Assembly (NCBI GenBank): GCA_964358545.1
Contig: CAYHQN010000077.1
Location: forward strand, 1 to 20,690
Direction: 5' to 3'
Origin: CAINVV01 sp031432175
GTDB lineage: Bacteria; Bacteroidota; Bacteroidia; Bacteroidales; Prolixibacteraceae
DNA: 20,690 bases
A program made the position numbers and the translations under genes. Numbering within the stretch: position 1 is the stretch's first letter; each line of letters opens with the position of its first letter. Below the pieces are notes generated by a model that made no database searches, was not told the origin of the DNA, and worked only from the letters and a program-made list of their open reading frames with translations. This document shows, piece after piece, positions 6,700 through 15,500 of the stretch.

Positions 6700-9192
6700 A
6701 TGCGAAAATTAATTTTACCGATACTTGTTCTCATAACCTTCTTTACGGCGAACGGACAAACGCCATCTCCCTTTCCCTCTATTCCCGGAAAATCTCCAGT
6801 TAGCTCTTCCAATCCGGCGATAAAAAATTTGACTGTAAGGGGGATAGTTATAGAAGCGGAATCTTCCACCCCAATGGGATATGCCAATGTTGCGATTTTT
6901 TCAGCCGCCGACTCAACAGTAGCCGGAGGCATTATGACAGCCGATAATGGATCCTTTGAGATTAAAAACCTCCTACCCGGAAAGTATTACCTGAGTGTAA
7001 AATTCATCGGTTATGCAAAAAAGACCATTCCTATTCAGATTACAGCGGTCAAACAGGTTACTGATGTGGGATTGATTAAACTACAAACTACGGATCAAAA
7101 AATCAACGAGGTAGTGGTAGTTGCCGAGAAGCAACGCGTCGAATTCAAAATTGACAGAAGAGTCGTCAATGTAAGTCAGAACATAGTATCGACTGGTGGT
7201 ACAGCCGTCGAAGTTCTCGAGAATACCCCTTCTGTTCAGACCGATTTTGAAGGCAACGTTACCTTGCGTGGAAGTTCCAATTTTACTGTTTTGATTGATG
7301 GCAGACCAAGTGTGGTAAAGGGCAGCGATGCTTTAAGACAGCTGCCGGCAGCTGGCATCGATAAAATTGAGATCATCACCAACCCATCTGCCAAATACGA
7401 TCCGGATGGTGATTCAGGCATTATCAATGTAGTGATGAAACGGAATCAAAAGGGCTCATTCAGCGGCCTGGTTAACCTGACAGCCGGATTGAAAGACAAA
7501 TACCGCGGTGATGCCAATTTTACACTTAGAACGAAGAAGTGGGATTTCACGCTTGGCGCTGACTTCTCCGACATGACAAATTTGGGTACGCGAAATATGC
7601 TGCAAAAATTGACCAGCGGCGACACCATAACAAGCAGACAAACACTGGCTGACGGAACGAATTTTCACAAAGGGCATAACATCAAAGGTGGTATCGACTA
7701 TATCTTAAGTCCTTCAACTACTATTGGAATTGTAGGTGCCGTGGGAACAATGAGTCATGGAGACGCCAATTTGGGTCATCAAATTACTTCATACAACCTG
7801 GCTATACCATCCACCTATCTCTTTCAGGACAACAGTTCTACGAGGGGGGGTAAATATTGGAGTGGCAACGTGAATTTTATGCACAAATTCGACAATAAGG
7901 GTCAGGAGCTTCAGGGATTGTTCTATTTCTCAGGCGAAAACGGAGATGACGTCACCAATCAAATCAATTACAACACGGATGCCAGTTACAACCCTATCAA
8001 CCTGAATCCTTATAAATACAGGTCCAACGAAAATCCCGTCGAGCATGAATACAGGGCAAAGCTGGATTATGTTTTACCCATCAGCGAAAAGGATAAACTG
8101 GAAGCCGGCTACCAGGGAAGGATGGAGAAAAACAAGGAGAATTTTATTTTTGAAGAGTATGATTACCCCTCCGCCAGCTGGATAAACAATCCAAAATACA
8201 GCAGTCTGGTCGACTTTTCCCAGGACATCCATGCACTTTATGGAACTTTTTCACATACCAACAATAGTTTCTCCTACCAGCTTGGATTAAGAACGGAGTA
8301 CACCAACCGAAACCTGAACAGCCTGAGAGCCAACAAAACTTACTCGTTAACTCGTTTCGACTTCTTTCCAACCGTCCATTTGTCGCAGAAATTTGCCAGG
8401 GAGTTTGAATTACAGGGGAGTTACTCCAGAAGGTTAAACAGGCCGGGAGGATTTATGCTGGAGCCATTCCCCACATTTATGGATCCTTACAACATCCGCA
8501 TTGGTAATCCGGATTTGACGCCGGAGTACACCGGATCCTATGAACTTACTTTTCTTAAACGTATCAATGCCTCCTTTATATCACTGGAGGGGTATTATCG
8601 TCATACCCAGGATTTAATGACCCGCATTCAGACCCTTGGAACAGACGGCATCATGTACCATTCCATGGCAAATATGAACAACGATTATTCACTCGGAAGT
8701 GAGTTGATGATCAACTATGAAATCAAACCGGGAATGCGCCTTGTTGCCAGTGGAACCCTTTACAATTACTGGTTGAAGGGTGAAATCAATGGCCAAAATG
8801 TGGATCAGCAGAGTACCAACTTTGACGGAAAACTGAATTTCGATACGAAGCTTACCAATACAACACGTATGCAGTTGATGGGTGTCTACCGAGGGCCAAC
8901 CGTTTCGGCCCAGGGGAGCAGGGATGGGATGTATTTTGCCAATGCTTCCGTTAAACAGGATTTGCTGAAGAATCGTCTGACTGCCACGCTACAGGTGCAG
9001 GATATTTTCGGAACTATGAAATTCAGCGGCTCATCTTATGGCCCGAATTTCGAAAATCATTTCAAATTCAAACGTGAATCACAGATTGTACAACTTACCT
9101 TGAGTTACAAAATAAATAATTTCAGTTCAAAACCAGGTAAAGAAGGGCCTGATTCCTCAGGCAATGAGGGCGGAGGAATGGGCGAGTTTTAG
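6700..9192 (+). CDS. TonB-dependent receptor, outer-membrane beta-barrel family 3
   Basis: An 830-residue outer-membrane protein. The signal peptide spans residues 1-19 (MRKLILPILVLITFFTANG, then Q). A carboxypeptidase-regulatory-like beta-sandwich follows at about 45-130 (VRGIVIEAESSTPMGYANV; GSFEIKNLLPGKYYLSV). A TonB plug covers about 135-245, with LENTPSVQTDFEGNVTLRG, VLIDGRPS and DGDSGIINVVMKR. The rest is a 16-22-strand barrel of the type found in PF14905 proteins (family-based). It is not SusC-like and has no SusD partner, so glycan uptake is not implied; metals, peptides or export-related roles are open. The C-terminus has a short hydrophilic tail (SSGNEGGGMGEF) after the last barrel strand. 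The gene stands alone between the repeat element and an AT-rich gap. Confidence 0.87.
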   Translation: MRKLILPILVLITFFTANGQTPSPFPSIPGKSPVSSSNPAIKNLTVRGIVIEAESSTPMGYANVAIFSAADSTVAGGIMTADNGSFEIKNLLPGKYYLSVKFIGYAKKTIPIQITAVKQVTDVGLIKLQTTDQKINEVVVVAEKQRVEFKIDRRVVNVSQNIVSTGGTAVEVLENTPSVQTDFEGNVTLRGSSNFTVLIDGRPSVVKGSDALRQLPAAGIDKIEIITNPSAKYDPDGDSGIINVVMKRNQKGSFSGLVNLTAGLKDKYRGDANFTLRTKKWDFTLGADFSDMTNLGTRNMLQKLTSGDTITSRQTLADGTNFHKGHNIKGGIDYILSPSTTIGIVGAVGTMSHGDANLGHQITSYNLAIPSTYLFQDNSSTRGGKYWSGNVNFMHKFDNKGQELQGLFYFSGENGDDVTNQINYNTDASYNPINLNPYKYRSNENPVEHEYRAKLDYVLPISEKDKLEAGYQGRMEKNKENFIFEEYDYPSASWINNPKYSSLVDFSQDIHALYGTFSHTNNSFSYQLGLRTEYTNRNLNSLRANKTYSLTRFDFFPTVHLSQKFAREFELQGSYSRRLNRPGGFMLEPFPTFMDPYNIRIGNPDLTPEYTGSYELTFLKRINASFISLEGYYRHTQDLMTRIQTLGTDGIMYHSMANMNNDYSLGSELMINYEIKPGMRLVASGTLYNYWLKGEINGQNVDQQSTNFDGKLNFDTKLTNTTRMQLMGVYRGPTVSAQGSRDGMYFANASVKQDLLKNRLTATLQVQDIFGTMKFSGSSYGPNFENHFKFKRESQIVQLTLSYKINNFSSKPGKEGPDSSGNEGGGMGEF

Positions 9193-9270
9193 TAGTCAAT
9201 TCTTGTTTCATTAGATTTTTCTTTTCATTCATTTTTTTACTGTGTTCTAACGCTATTTATTATTTATATT

Positions 9271-9278
9271 TATATTTA
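9271..9278 (+). promoter_or_regulatory. Candidate -7 box before the Gfo/Idh/MocA gene
   Basis: TATATTTA is one base off TAnnTTTG and sits 42 bases before the ATG at 9321, in an AT-rich gap (9193-9320) with no visible terminator for the upstream receptor gene. No convincing -33 TTTG is seen at the expected spacing, so this is a tentative call. Confidence 0.35.
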
Positions 9279-9320
9279 CAGCAACGTTACAATTTTTTTT
9301 AACTCAATAATTTTATTCTG

Positions 9321-10820
9321 ATGAAAGAGACAAACAAAGTTTCGAGAAGGGGCTTTTTAGGAACCGGCGCTGCAGCTGCTGCTGCAATCACAGTTCTCCC
9401 CTCCAACACAATTGCAGGTCTGGGACACCAGGCACCCAGCGACAAGCTAAATATTGCAGCTGTTGGTATTGGGGGCATGGGACACGGAAATTTAAAAAAC
9501 CTGAAATCTGAAAACATCGTTGGCTTATGTGATGTTGACTGGGCATATGCCAACAACTGTTTCAAGGAATTTCCCAACGCCAAAAAGTACAAGGACTGGA
9601 GAGTAATGTACGACGAACTGGGTAAATCAATCGACGGCGTTTTGGTTGCTACAGCCGACCACACCCATGCTATTATCGCTTCTCATGCCATCACGATGGG
9701 GAAAAGCGTTTATGTTCAGAAACCGCTTACCCACACCGTTTACGAATCTCGGTTATTAACCAAACTGGCCGACAAATACCAGGTTGCTTCGCAAATGGGT
9801 AACCAGGGTTCATCAGGCGAAGGTGTTAACCTGACCACCGAATGGATAGCCAACGGCGAAATCGGTGAAGTAACCAAGGTTGAAGCATTTACTGACAGAC
9901 CTATCTGGCCTCAGGGAATAAGTACTCCGGTACAGGGACAATGGGTTCCGGAAACCTTGGATTGGGATTTATTTACAGGTCCTGCCAAAATGCGTCCGTA
10001 CAATGCAATATACCACCCATGGAACTGGCGCGGCTGGTGGGCTTACGGTACAGGAGCTCTGGGAGATATGGCATGTCATATCCTGCATCCGGTGTTTACT
10101 GCCCTTCAGCTAGGTTATCCGATTAAAGCGCAGGGTAACTCTACCCTACTATTACAGGATTCTGCTCCTACTGCGCAGAGTGTAAAACTTACCTTCCCTG
10201 CAAGAGCTACTGCCAAGCATGCGAAAGTCAAACTGCCGCAGGTTGAAGTCTATTGGTTTGACGGAGGTATCAAACCGATGCTTCCAGAACACTGGCCAGC
10301 TGGAAAAGAACCAAACGATGCAGGAGGTTGTGTCTTCTTCCATGGAACCAAAGGAATTTTGGTTTGCGGATGTTATGGTGTTCGCCCATGGATTTTACGT
10401 CCGGACGGTAAAGTTGATAAACCGGAGAATGCACCTAAATTCCGTCGCCGTGTTGAGCCACTCTCCCATGAAATGGATTGGGTCCGTGCCGCTAAGGAAT
10501 CGCCTGCAGCCAGGGTTAAAACAGCTTCCGATTTCAGTATGGCAGGTCCGTTCAACGAAATGGTTGTGATGGGTGTTTTGGCTGTCCGCCTTCAGACACT
10601 TAACAAAGAATTGGAATGGGATGGCCCTAACATGAAATTTACCAACATCACACCTGATGAAAAAATCAAAATTGTGGTTGAAGATAAATTCAGTATCCAC
10701 GACGGACACCCGACATTCAACAAGACTTATACTGATCCTATTCCTGCGACTGATTTTGCAGCAGAATTGATCAAACATACCTACCGTTCACCTTGGTCTT
10801 TACCTGAAATGCCAGCGTAA
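9321..10820 (+). CDS. Tat-exported Gfo/Idh/MocA family oxidoreductase
   Basis: 499 residues. The N-terminus carries a twin-arginine signal (VSRRGFLGTGAAAAAA, 7-22), so the protein is exported folded, presumably with its NAD(P) cofactor. The Rossmann motif is GIGGMGHGN (49-57). The usual Glu-Lys-Pro motif reads QKPL (133-136), keeping the key Lys134; the conserved WNWRGWW (234-240) and GDMACHILHP (248-257) supply the probable catalytic Asp249 and His253. This is the secreted subgroup common in Bacteroidota and Planctomycetota, thought to oxidise or epimerise sugars or to cleave glycosidic bonds through a redox cycle; the substrate cannot be read from the sequence. It is monocistronic, followed after 5 bases by a long terminator hairpin. 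Codon use looks more regular than in the neighbours, hinting at high expression. Confidence 0.88.
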   Translation: MKETNKVSRRGFLGTGAAAAAAITVLPSNTIAGLGHQAPSDKLNIAAVGIGGMGHGNLKNLKSENIVGLCDVDWAYANNCFKEFPNAKKYKDWRVMYDELGKSIDGVLVATADHTHAIIASHAITMGKSVYVQKPLTHTVYESRLLTKLADKYQVASQMGNQGSSGEGVNLTTEWIANGEIGEVTKVEAFTDRPIWPQGISTPVQGQWVPETLDWDLFTGPAKMRPYNAIYHPWNWRGWWAYGTGALGDMACHILHPVFTALQLGYPIKAQGNSTLLLQDSAPTAQSVKLTFPARATAKHAKVKLPQVEVYWFDGGIKPMLPEHWPAGKEPNDAGGCVFFHGTKGILVCGCYGVRPWILRPDGKVDKPENAPKFRRRVEPLSHEMDWVRAAKESPAARVKTASDFSMAGPFNEMVVMGVLAVRLQTLNKELEWDGPNMKFTNITPDEKIKIVVEDKFSIHDGHPTFNKTYTDPIPATDFAAELIKHTYRSPWSLPEMPA

Positions 10821-10823
10821 AAA

Positions 10824-10877
10824 GTCTAAATGAAAAAAACCCGTTGCATCCTTGCAACGGGTTTTTTTCATTTAGGC
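10824..10877 (+). terminator. Long Rho-independent terminator after the oxidoreductase gene
   Basis: A perfect 23-base inverted repeat (10826-10848 with 10853-10875) closes a 4-base TCCT loop; a T-G wobble and a G-C pair extend it to 25 pairs. The core is AACCCGTTGCA / TGCAACGGGTT followed by a run of seven T. A-tract and T-tract are symmetrical, so it could terminate in both directions. Confidence 0.93.
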
Positions 10878-10940
10878 CCAGTTTTCCCACCAATTTTAGT
10901 TAACAAAATCTAAACAAACTTTAATCTATTTAATACTGTC

Positions 10941-10948
10941 TATCTTTG
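10941..10948 (+). promoter_or_regulatory. Candidate distal promoter -7 box for nadB
   Basis: TATCTTTG matches TAnnTTTG exactly, about 95 bases before the ATG at 11044. A TTTA at 10920-10923 is a poor -33 match with a 17-base spacer. It follows the strong upstream terminator, so the nad operon needs a promoter in this gap. Confidence 0.5.
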
Positions 10949-11002
10949 AACCTGGATATACACAAATAAACGGTATTTTCCCCAATCTTTGCGCAGATAT
11001 AT

Positions 11003-11010
11003 TACTTTTG
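11003..11010 (+). promoter_or_regulatory. Candidate proximal promoter -7 box for nadB
   Basis: TACTTTTG also matches TAnnTTTG exactly. It would place transcription start near 11016 and leave a leader of about 28 bases before the ATG at 11044. It overlaps the in-frame TTG at 11008, which argues against that TTG being the nadB start. Confidence 0.45.
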
Positions 11011-11043
11011 TCGCTCAATTTAGTCGGGGATCCATTCATATTC

Positions 11044-12621
11044 ATGAAGAAATTTGATTTTGATTTTGTAGTGATCGGCAGCGGATTGGCCGGACTAATG
11101 GCCGCTTTTCATGCTTCTGCCCATGGATCAGTTGCCCTCATCTCCAAATCGGAGCTGGATGTGAGTAATTCTTATCATGCTCAGGGTGGCATTGCGGCAG
11201 CAATAGGTACAGATGACGATCCTATTAACCATTTCAACGACACCCTAACGGCAGGGCGTGGTCTGTGCGATCACGATGCAGTTACCATACTCGTCGAAGA
11301 GGGCCTTGCCCAAGTTCGCAACATTATTGCCATGGGATTGGAATTCGACAAGGAACCCAATGGAGAGTTACTGCTTGGACTCGAAGGAGGACATTCCCAT
11401 CGTCGAATCCTTCATGCAGACGGGGACGCCACGGGGAAAATAATGACGGGGTTCATGCTTCATAAAATACTGTCAATCAAACAGATTACGCCTTTTGAAT
11501 ACACCACTGCAGTAAAAATAATCACGGAAAACGGTATCTGCTCCGGCATTCAGACGATGGATTATATGACCGGGGAAAATGCGGTCTTCAACAGCAAAGC
11601 CACCATACTGGCTACGGGAGGCTTATCCCGGATCTACGCACGATCTACCAATCCACATACCGCCACCGGCGATGGATTTGCCCTTGCATGGCAAGCCGGA
11701 GCAAGGCTGGCTGACATGGAATTCATACAATTTCATCCTACAGCCCTCTCTATGGATGGGGAGGATGCCTATCTCATCAGTGAAGCTGTTCGCGGAGAAG
11801 GGGCTCATTTGATAGATTGTTTGGGCGAGCGGTTTATGCTTAAGCTTCATCCAATGGCCGAACTTGCCCCGCGTGATGTGGTAGCATCTGCGATTTTTAA
11901 GCGGATGCAGGAGACCGGATCAACAGTATTCCTGTGTCTGAAACATCTGAAAGCTTCGTTCCTGAGAGAGCGTTTTCACTCCATTGATGCCAAACTGAAA
12001 AGCGTAGGTATTGACCTGACCAGCGATCTGATACCCATCTCGCCTGCAGCTCACTACACCGTTTGCGGTGTAAGAACGGATGTGTGGGGACAGACCAATA
12101 TCAGCGGTCTCTTTGCCTGCGGAGAGGTAGCATCTACCGGAGTGATGGGCGCCAACAGGCTGGCAAGCAATTCGTTGCTCGAATGCCTTGTCTATGGCAA
12201 AAGAATAGTAGAAAAAGCGAAAGATCTGCCAAAGCCTACCGGGAAGTTCCTTCCCATCAAACCGATAGAACTCCGTCAGGAGACGGATCTAACTTATTTG
12301 ATCATCAAAAATGAGTTGTCCCAATTGATGAGCAACAAGGTTGGAATAGTTCGTAACCGCGATGAGATGGCTGATGCCCTGAAAAGGATCAACGAAATAA
12401 TTCAGCACTATCCTGACGACCAAACTGATTACAACGGGAAAAAAATATATGAACTCGCAACAATCTGCAGTATTATCTGCATCTCGGCCATGGAAAGGGA
12501 GGAGAGCCGCGGCGGTCATGTGAGGTCAGATTTTCCGGACGAATCGAATGACCTTGTGCATCATATCATCCAGGAGAAGGGGAAGAAAATAAGTACAGAA
12601 AAGGTCAGAAACAATATATGA
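11044..12621 (+). CDS. nadB: L-aspartate oxidase NadB
   Basis: A flavoenzyme that oxidises L-aspartate to iminoaspartate, the first step of de novo NAD synthesis; fumarate or oxygen accepts the electrons. From the ATG it has 525 residues, close to the E. coli length. The FAD-binding GSGLAGL (12-18), SYHAQGGIAAA (43-53), the substrate-loop EGGHSHRRILHADGDATG (114-131), ATGGLSRIYARSTNP, MEFIQFHPTAL and LFACGEVASTGVMGANRLASN segments are all intact, and EREESRGGH (484-492) gives the C-terminal helical domain. An in-frame TTG at 11008 would add 12 residues, but MKKFDFDFVVIGSG fits the family start and the TTG overlaps a predicted -7 box. The ATG of nadC overlaps its stop. The quinolinate synthase gene nadA is not in the window. 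Confidence 0.95.
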   Translation: MKKFDFDFVVIGSGLAGLMAAFHASAHGSVALISKSELDVSNSYHAQGGIAAAIGTDDDPINHFNDTLTAGRGLCDHDAVTILVEEGLAQVRNIIAMGLEFDKEPNGELLLGLEGGHSHRRILHADGDATGKIMTGFMLHKILSIKQITPFEYTTAVKIITENGICSGIQTMDYMTGENAVFNSKATILATGGLSRIYARSTNPHTATGDGFALAWQAGARLADMEFIQFHPTALSMDGEDAYLISEAVRGEGAHLIDCLGERFMLKLHPMAELAPRDVVASAIFKRMQETGSTVFLCLKHLKASFLRERFHSIDAKLKSVGIDLTSDLIPISPAAHYTVCGVRTDVWGQTNISGLFACGEVASTGVMGANRLASNSLLECLVYGKRIVEKAKDLPKPTGKFLPIKPIELRQETDLTYLIIKNELSQLMSNKVGIVRNRDEMADALKRINEIIQHYPDDQTDYNGKKIYELATICSIICISAMEREESRGGHVRSDFPDESNDLVHHIIQEKGKKISTEKVRNNI

Positions 12622-13469
12622 TCATGTACAAATCAAAATTTCAGCACCTTGAATTAATTATAGGGCAAGCGTTAAACGAAGATATCGGTACAGGCGACAT
12701 AACCACCAATGCCTTGATCCCTGAGACAATGGTACGAACAGCTACCATGGTTGCCAAAACCAAAGGAATCATTGCCGGAATGGAAGTCGCGGAGGCTGTT
12801 TTCAAACACCTTTCGCCGCAAATTGTTTGGAAACCATTTGTAAGGGACGGAGATGCTGTTGAAAAGGGAACCCTTCTCGTTGAGATGAGCGGTTCATTTC
12901 GTGCCTTGCTCACAGGCGAACGTCTTGCCCTCAACTTCCTGCAAAGAATGAGTGGAATTGCCACCATGACACGTCTTTTTGTGGAGCATGTAGCCGATTA
13001 TAAGATTAAAATCCTGGATACAAGAAAGACCGTACCGGGATTGCGTTTGCTGGATAAATATGCGGTAAAGGCCGGTGGTGGTGAAAACCACAGGATCGGG
13101 CTTTACGACATGGTCCTGATCAAGGACAACCATATCAAGGTTGCCGGAGGAATAAAAAACGCGGTAGAACAGATCAGAAAAGAGATACCCGCAGGAATGA
13201 AAATTGAGGTCGAAACGACCACATTGGCCGAGGTGCAGCAGGCATTGGAGATGAACGCCGACATCATCATGCTCGACAACATGACGAACGAAACGATGAG
13301 AATCTGCGTGGAGACCATCAACCACCGTGCAAAGGTGGAGGCCTCCGGAAACATAAACCTGGAAAGAGTAAGGGAAGTCGCGGCGACAGGAGTGGATTAC
13401 ATCTCCATCGGTGCATTGACCCACTCTGTTACGGCACTGGATATCAGCATGAATATTAAAAACAATTGA
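12618..13469 (+). CDS. nadC: Nicotinate-nucleotide pyrophosphorylase (carboxylating) NadC
   Basis: A cytosolic enzyme that converts quinolinate and PRPP to nicotinate mononucleotide, the third step of de novo NAD synthesis. It has 283 residues, the usual length. Signatures are DIGTGDITT (22-30), TGERLALNFLQRMSGIAT (99-116), DTRKTVPGLR (134-143), KAGGGENHRIGLYD (151-164), IKDNHI (168-173), a Glu-rich IEVETTTLAEV and IMLDNM, then SGNINLERV and GVDYISIGALTHS at the phosphate end of the barrel. Glu101, Arg136, Lys137, His158, Arg159 and Lys169 are the expected substrate-binding residues. Its ATG overlaps the nadB stop in an ATGA arrangement, so translation is probably coupled; a second ATG two codons later is an equally possible start. 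Confidence 0.96.
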   Translation: MIMYKSKFQHLELIIGQALNEDIGTGDITTNALIPETMVRTATMVAKTKGIIAGMEVAEAVFKHLSPQIVWKPFVRDGDAVEKGTLLVEMSGSFRALLTGERLALNFLQRMSGIATMTRLFVEHVADYKIKILDTRKTVPGLRLLDKYAVKAGGGENHRIGLYDMVLIKDNHIKVAGGIKNAVEQIRKEIPAGMKIEVETTTLAEVQQALEMNADIIMLDNMTNETMRICVETINHRAKVEASGNINLERVREVAATGVDYISIGALTHSVTALDISMNIKNN

Positions 13470-14206
13470 TTTTGAATTTAGTAGTCGATATTGGAAACAG
13501 CAGAACCAAGTTGGCCATCTTTTTGAAAAAGGAGCTGGTTGATTTCCGGACAGTCAATGAACTCACGATCGTCCAGCTGGAAGAGATCAAAAAAGCCTAT
13601 CCGGATATTGATAGGGCCATCCTCTCTTCTGTTTCAATAGCGGATCCACAAGTTGTAGGCTATTTAAAATCGGGGTTTATCCATTTCCTGGAACTTAATT
13701 ATCTGACACCGGTTCCGATCAAAAACCAATACAAGACGCCGCATACCCTTGGATTGGACCGGCTGGCAGCAGCCATTGGTGCCTGCGAATTGTTCCCGGG
13801 GAAAGATCTGTTGGTGATTGACGCAGGAACTGCCATCACATTCGATCTGATCGAAAACAACGGGACCTTTAAGGGAGGCAATATATCACCCGGATTGCGG
13901 AGCCGGTTTCGTGCTTTGCATGAATTTACAAAGAAATTACCACTGCTCGAAGAGACCGAAGAATATCCGGTTATAGGTCAGACTACCGAAGAGGCCATCC
14001 GTGCAGGAGTCATCAATGGTATGGTTTTCGAGATAGATGGTACGATAGATTTGTTCAGGGAAAACCGGCCCGGCTTACAACCAATCCTGACAGGCGGAGA
14101 TGCTCAATTCTTTGAAAGAAGATTAAAAAATGCCATATTTGTAAAATTTGAAATCACACTCATAGGTTTAAACCGAATTCTAGAATATAATGTTGAAAAG
14201 CAATAA
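13466..14206 (+). CDS. coaX: Type III pantothenate kinase CoaX
   Basis: A cytosolic ASKHA-fold kinase that phosphorylates pantothenate, the first committed step to coenzyme A; type III enzymes are not feedback-inhibited by CoA. It has about 246 residues. Motifs are VDIGNSRTK (phosphate 1, 7-15), SSVSIADP (54-61), TPHTLGLDRLAAAIGA with the catalytic-site Asp98, VIDAGTAITFD (117-127, phosphate 2 and potassium site), GGNISPGL (137-144) and LTGGDAQFF near the end. There is no ATG start: TTG at 13466 overlaps the nadC TGA, and a second TTG at 13472 would give MNLVVDIGN, close to the family start. I keep 13466 but cannot separate them. The downstream barrel gene overlaps its last 17 bases. Confidence 0.93.
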   Translation: MILNLVVDIGNSRTKLAIFLKKELVDFRTVNELTIVQLEEIKKAYPDIDRAILSSVSIADPQVVGYLKSGFIHFLELNYLTPVPIKNQYKTPHTLGLDRLAAAIGACELFPGKDLLVIDAGTAITFDLIENNGTFKGGNISPGLRSRFRALHEFTKKLPLLEETEEYPVIGQTTEEAIRAGVINGMVFEIDGTIDLFRENRPGLQPILTGGDAQFFERRLKNAIFVKFEITLIGLNRILEYNVEKQ

Positions 14207-15482
14207 ATTGAAACTTCTCGCGATCGCCTTCATTCTGATCGTTCCGACAGCGACGTTCGGACAAAACAGCAGCAGTACGAGTTCTCCATACTCCCGATTT
14301 GGATTCGGGACCATGAGCGGTAGTAGTTTTGGTAAAGGTGATGCCATGGGCGGGATCGGTATTGGAACACGAAACAGTTTCCAGATCAATACAGCCAACC
14401 CTGCCTCCTATACCTCGATTGATTCGCTGACTTTCCTGATGCAGTTTGGAATAGACTCCAAATTTACCTATTCCCAATCCGCTAACTCTAACAATACCAG
14501 AAACAATGTAAACTTCAACCACCTCACTTTCGCCATGCCCTTCACTAAATGGTGGGCTGGTTCATTTGGGATAATGCCCTTTGCATCAAAGGGATACAGC
14601 ATTGTTTCTTCGGAAGGAACGGCCGACCTGATGGTAAACTCCTCTTTTACGGGTTCAGGCACTTTGACAAAATTTTACATTGGCAACGCCATCAAACTGG
14701 GGAAAAATCTATCTTTGGGTGTGAACACCTGGTTTTTGTTCGGGAAAATTATCGACAACACCTACATTTATTCCCCGAACGATTCCTATACTTATGACTA
14801 TATGAAAGACAATAGTTTGAGTGCCCATGGATTTGGTATTTCAAGTGGCCTGCAATACCAGGTAGTAACAAAAAACAACAACAGTTTCACCTTTGGCGCC
14901 ACTTTTGATCCCAAAATTAACATTAACTCAAACTACATTATCCATGAGGAGCGGGCCCTCTTCCGGGGATCTTCCACCCTCGCTGAAATTGTAGATACGA
15001 TACAACATGTTGAGTCAAGCAACAAGGGGCTACAGCTTCCTATGTCGTATGGAGCAGGTTTCTCCTACTCCATTAAAACCAAAGTCACTTTTGGGGCAGA
15101 TGCCTTGTTTCAGCAATGGAAAGGTTGCGAGTTTTTGGGTCAGCCGGCTACCTATCTGTCAAACAGCAGTAAATATTCGGCCGGTTTCGAATATACGCCC
15201 AACCTCTACTCCATACGTAGTTACTGGGAAAGAGTTCAGTATCGCCTGGGTGGTTTCATTGAAAATTCCTATCTGACCATTAACGGATCCCAGATTAAAG
15301 GAGTTGCTGCGACCTTTGGGATTGGCTTGCCATTGGGCCGGTCGAGGTCTTCCCTGAATATTTCAGGCGAAATAGGACAATTGGGCACAACACAGAACAA
15401 TTTGATCAAGGAAACATACGGTAAAATAACTGTACACTTTATGCTACATGACCGTTGGTTCTTCAAAACAAAATTTGACTAG
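14190..15482 (+). CDS. Outer-membrane beta-barrel protein linked to coaX and lptC
   Basis: 430 residues with a signal peptide (LKLLAIAFILIVPTATFG, then Q). The mature N-terminus begins with a SPYSRFGFGTMSG segment, then GKGDAMGGIGIGTRN and INTANPASYTSIDSLTF. Such a stretch is typical of a conserved Bacteroidota outer-membrane protein family, distantly like the FadL/PorV porins. The rest alternates polar and aromatic residues (SYGAGFSYSIKTKVTFGADALFQQW) and ends on an amphipathic aromatic strand (KITVHFMLHDRWFFKTKFD), as a barrel should. The start overlaps coaX by 17 bases, so translation is probably coupled. The function is not known; conserved placement beside lptC suggests an envelope role, but that is inference. 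Confidence 0.72.
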   Translation: MLKSNKLKLLAIAFILIVPTATFGQNSSSTSSPYSRFGFGTMSGSSFGKGDAMGGIGIGTRNSFQINTANPASYTSIDSLTFLMQFGIDSKFTYSQSANSNNTRNNVNFNHLTFAMPFTKWWAGSFGIMPFASKGYSIVSSEGTADLMVNSSFTGSGTLTKFYIGNAIKLGKNLSLGVNTWFLFGKIIDNTYIYSPNDSYTYDYMKDNSLSAHGFGISSGLQYQVVTKNNNSFTFGATFDPKININSNYIIHEERALFRGSSTLAEIVDTIQHVESSNKGLQLPMSYGAGFSYSIKTKVTFGADALFQQWKGCEFLGQPATYLSNSSKYSAGFEYTPNLYSIRSYWERVQYRLGGFIENSYLTINGSQIKGVAATFGIGLPLGRSRSSLNISGEIGQLGTTQNNLIKETYGKITVHFMLHDRWFFKTKFD

Positions 15483-15500
15483 ATCACAACCGATCCTTCG

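Noticed and set aside
6700..9192. SusC-type glycan receptor
   Set aside because: No SusD-like gene follows, the protein is shorter than typical SusC, and the plug and barrel fit the outer-membrane beta-barrel 3 type.
12894..13424. 176-codon minus-strand open frame inside nadC
   Set aside because: Antisense to an intact nadC with all catalytic motifs; Cys/His-rich composition is an artefact of the complementary codons.
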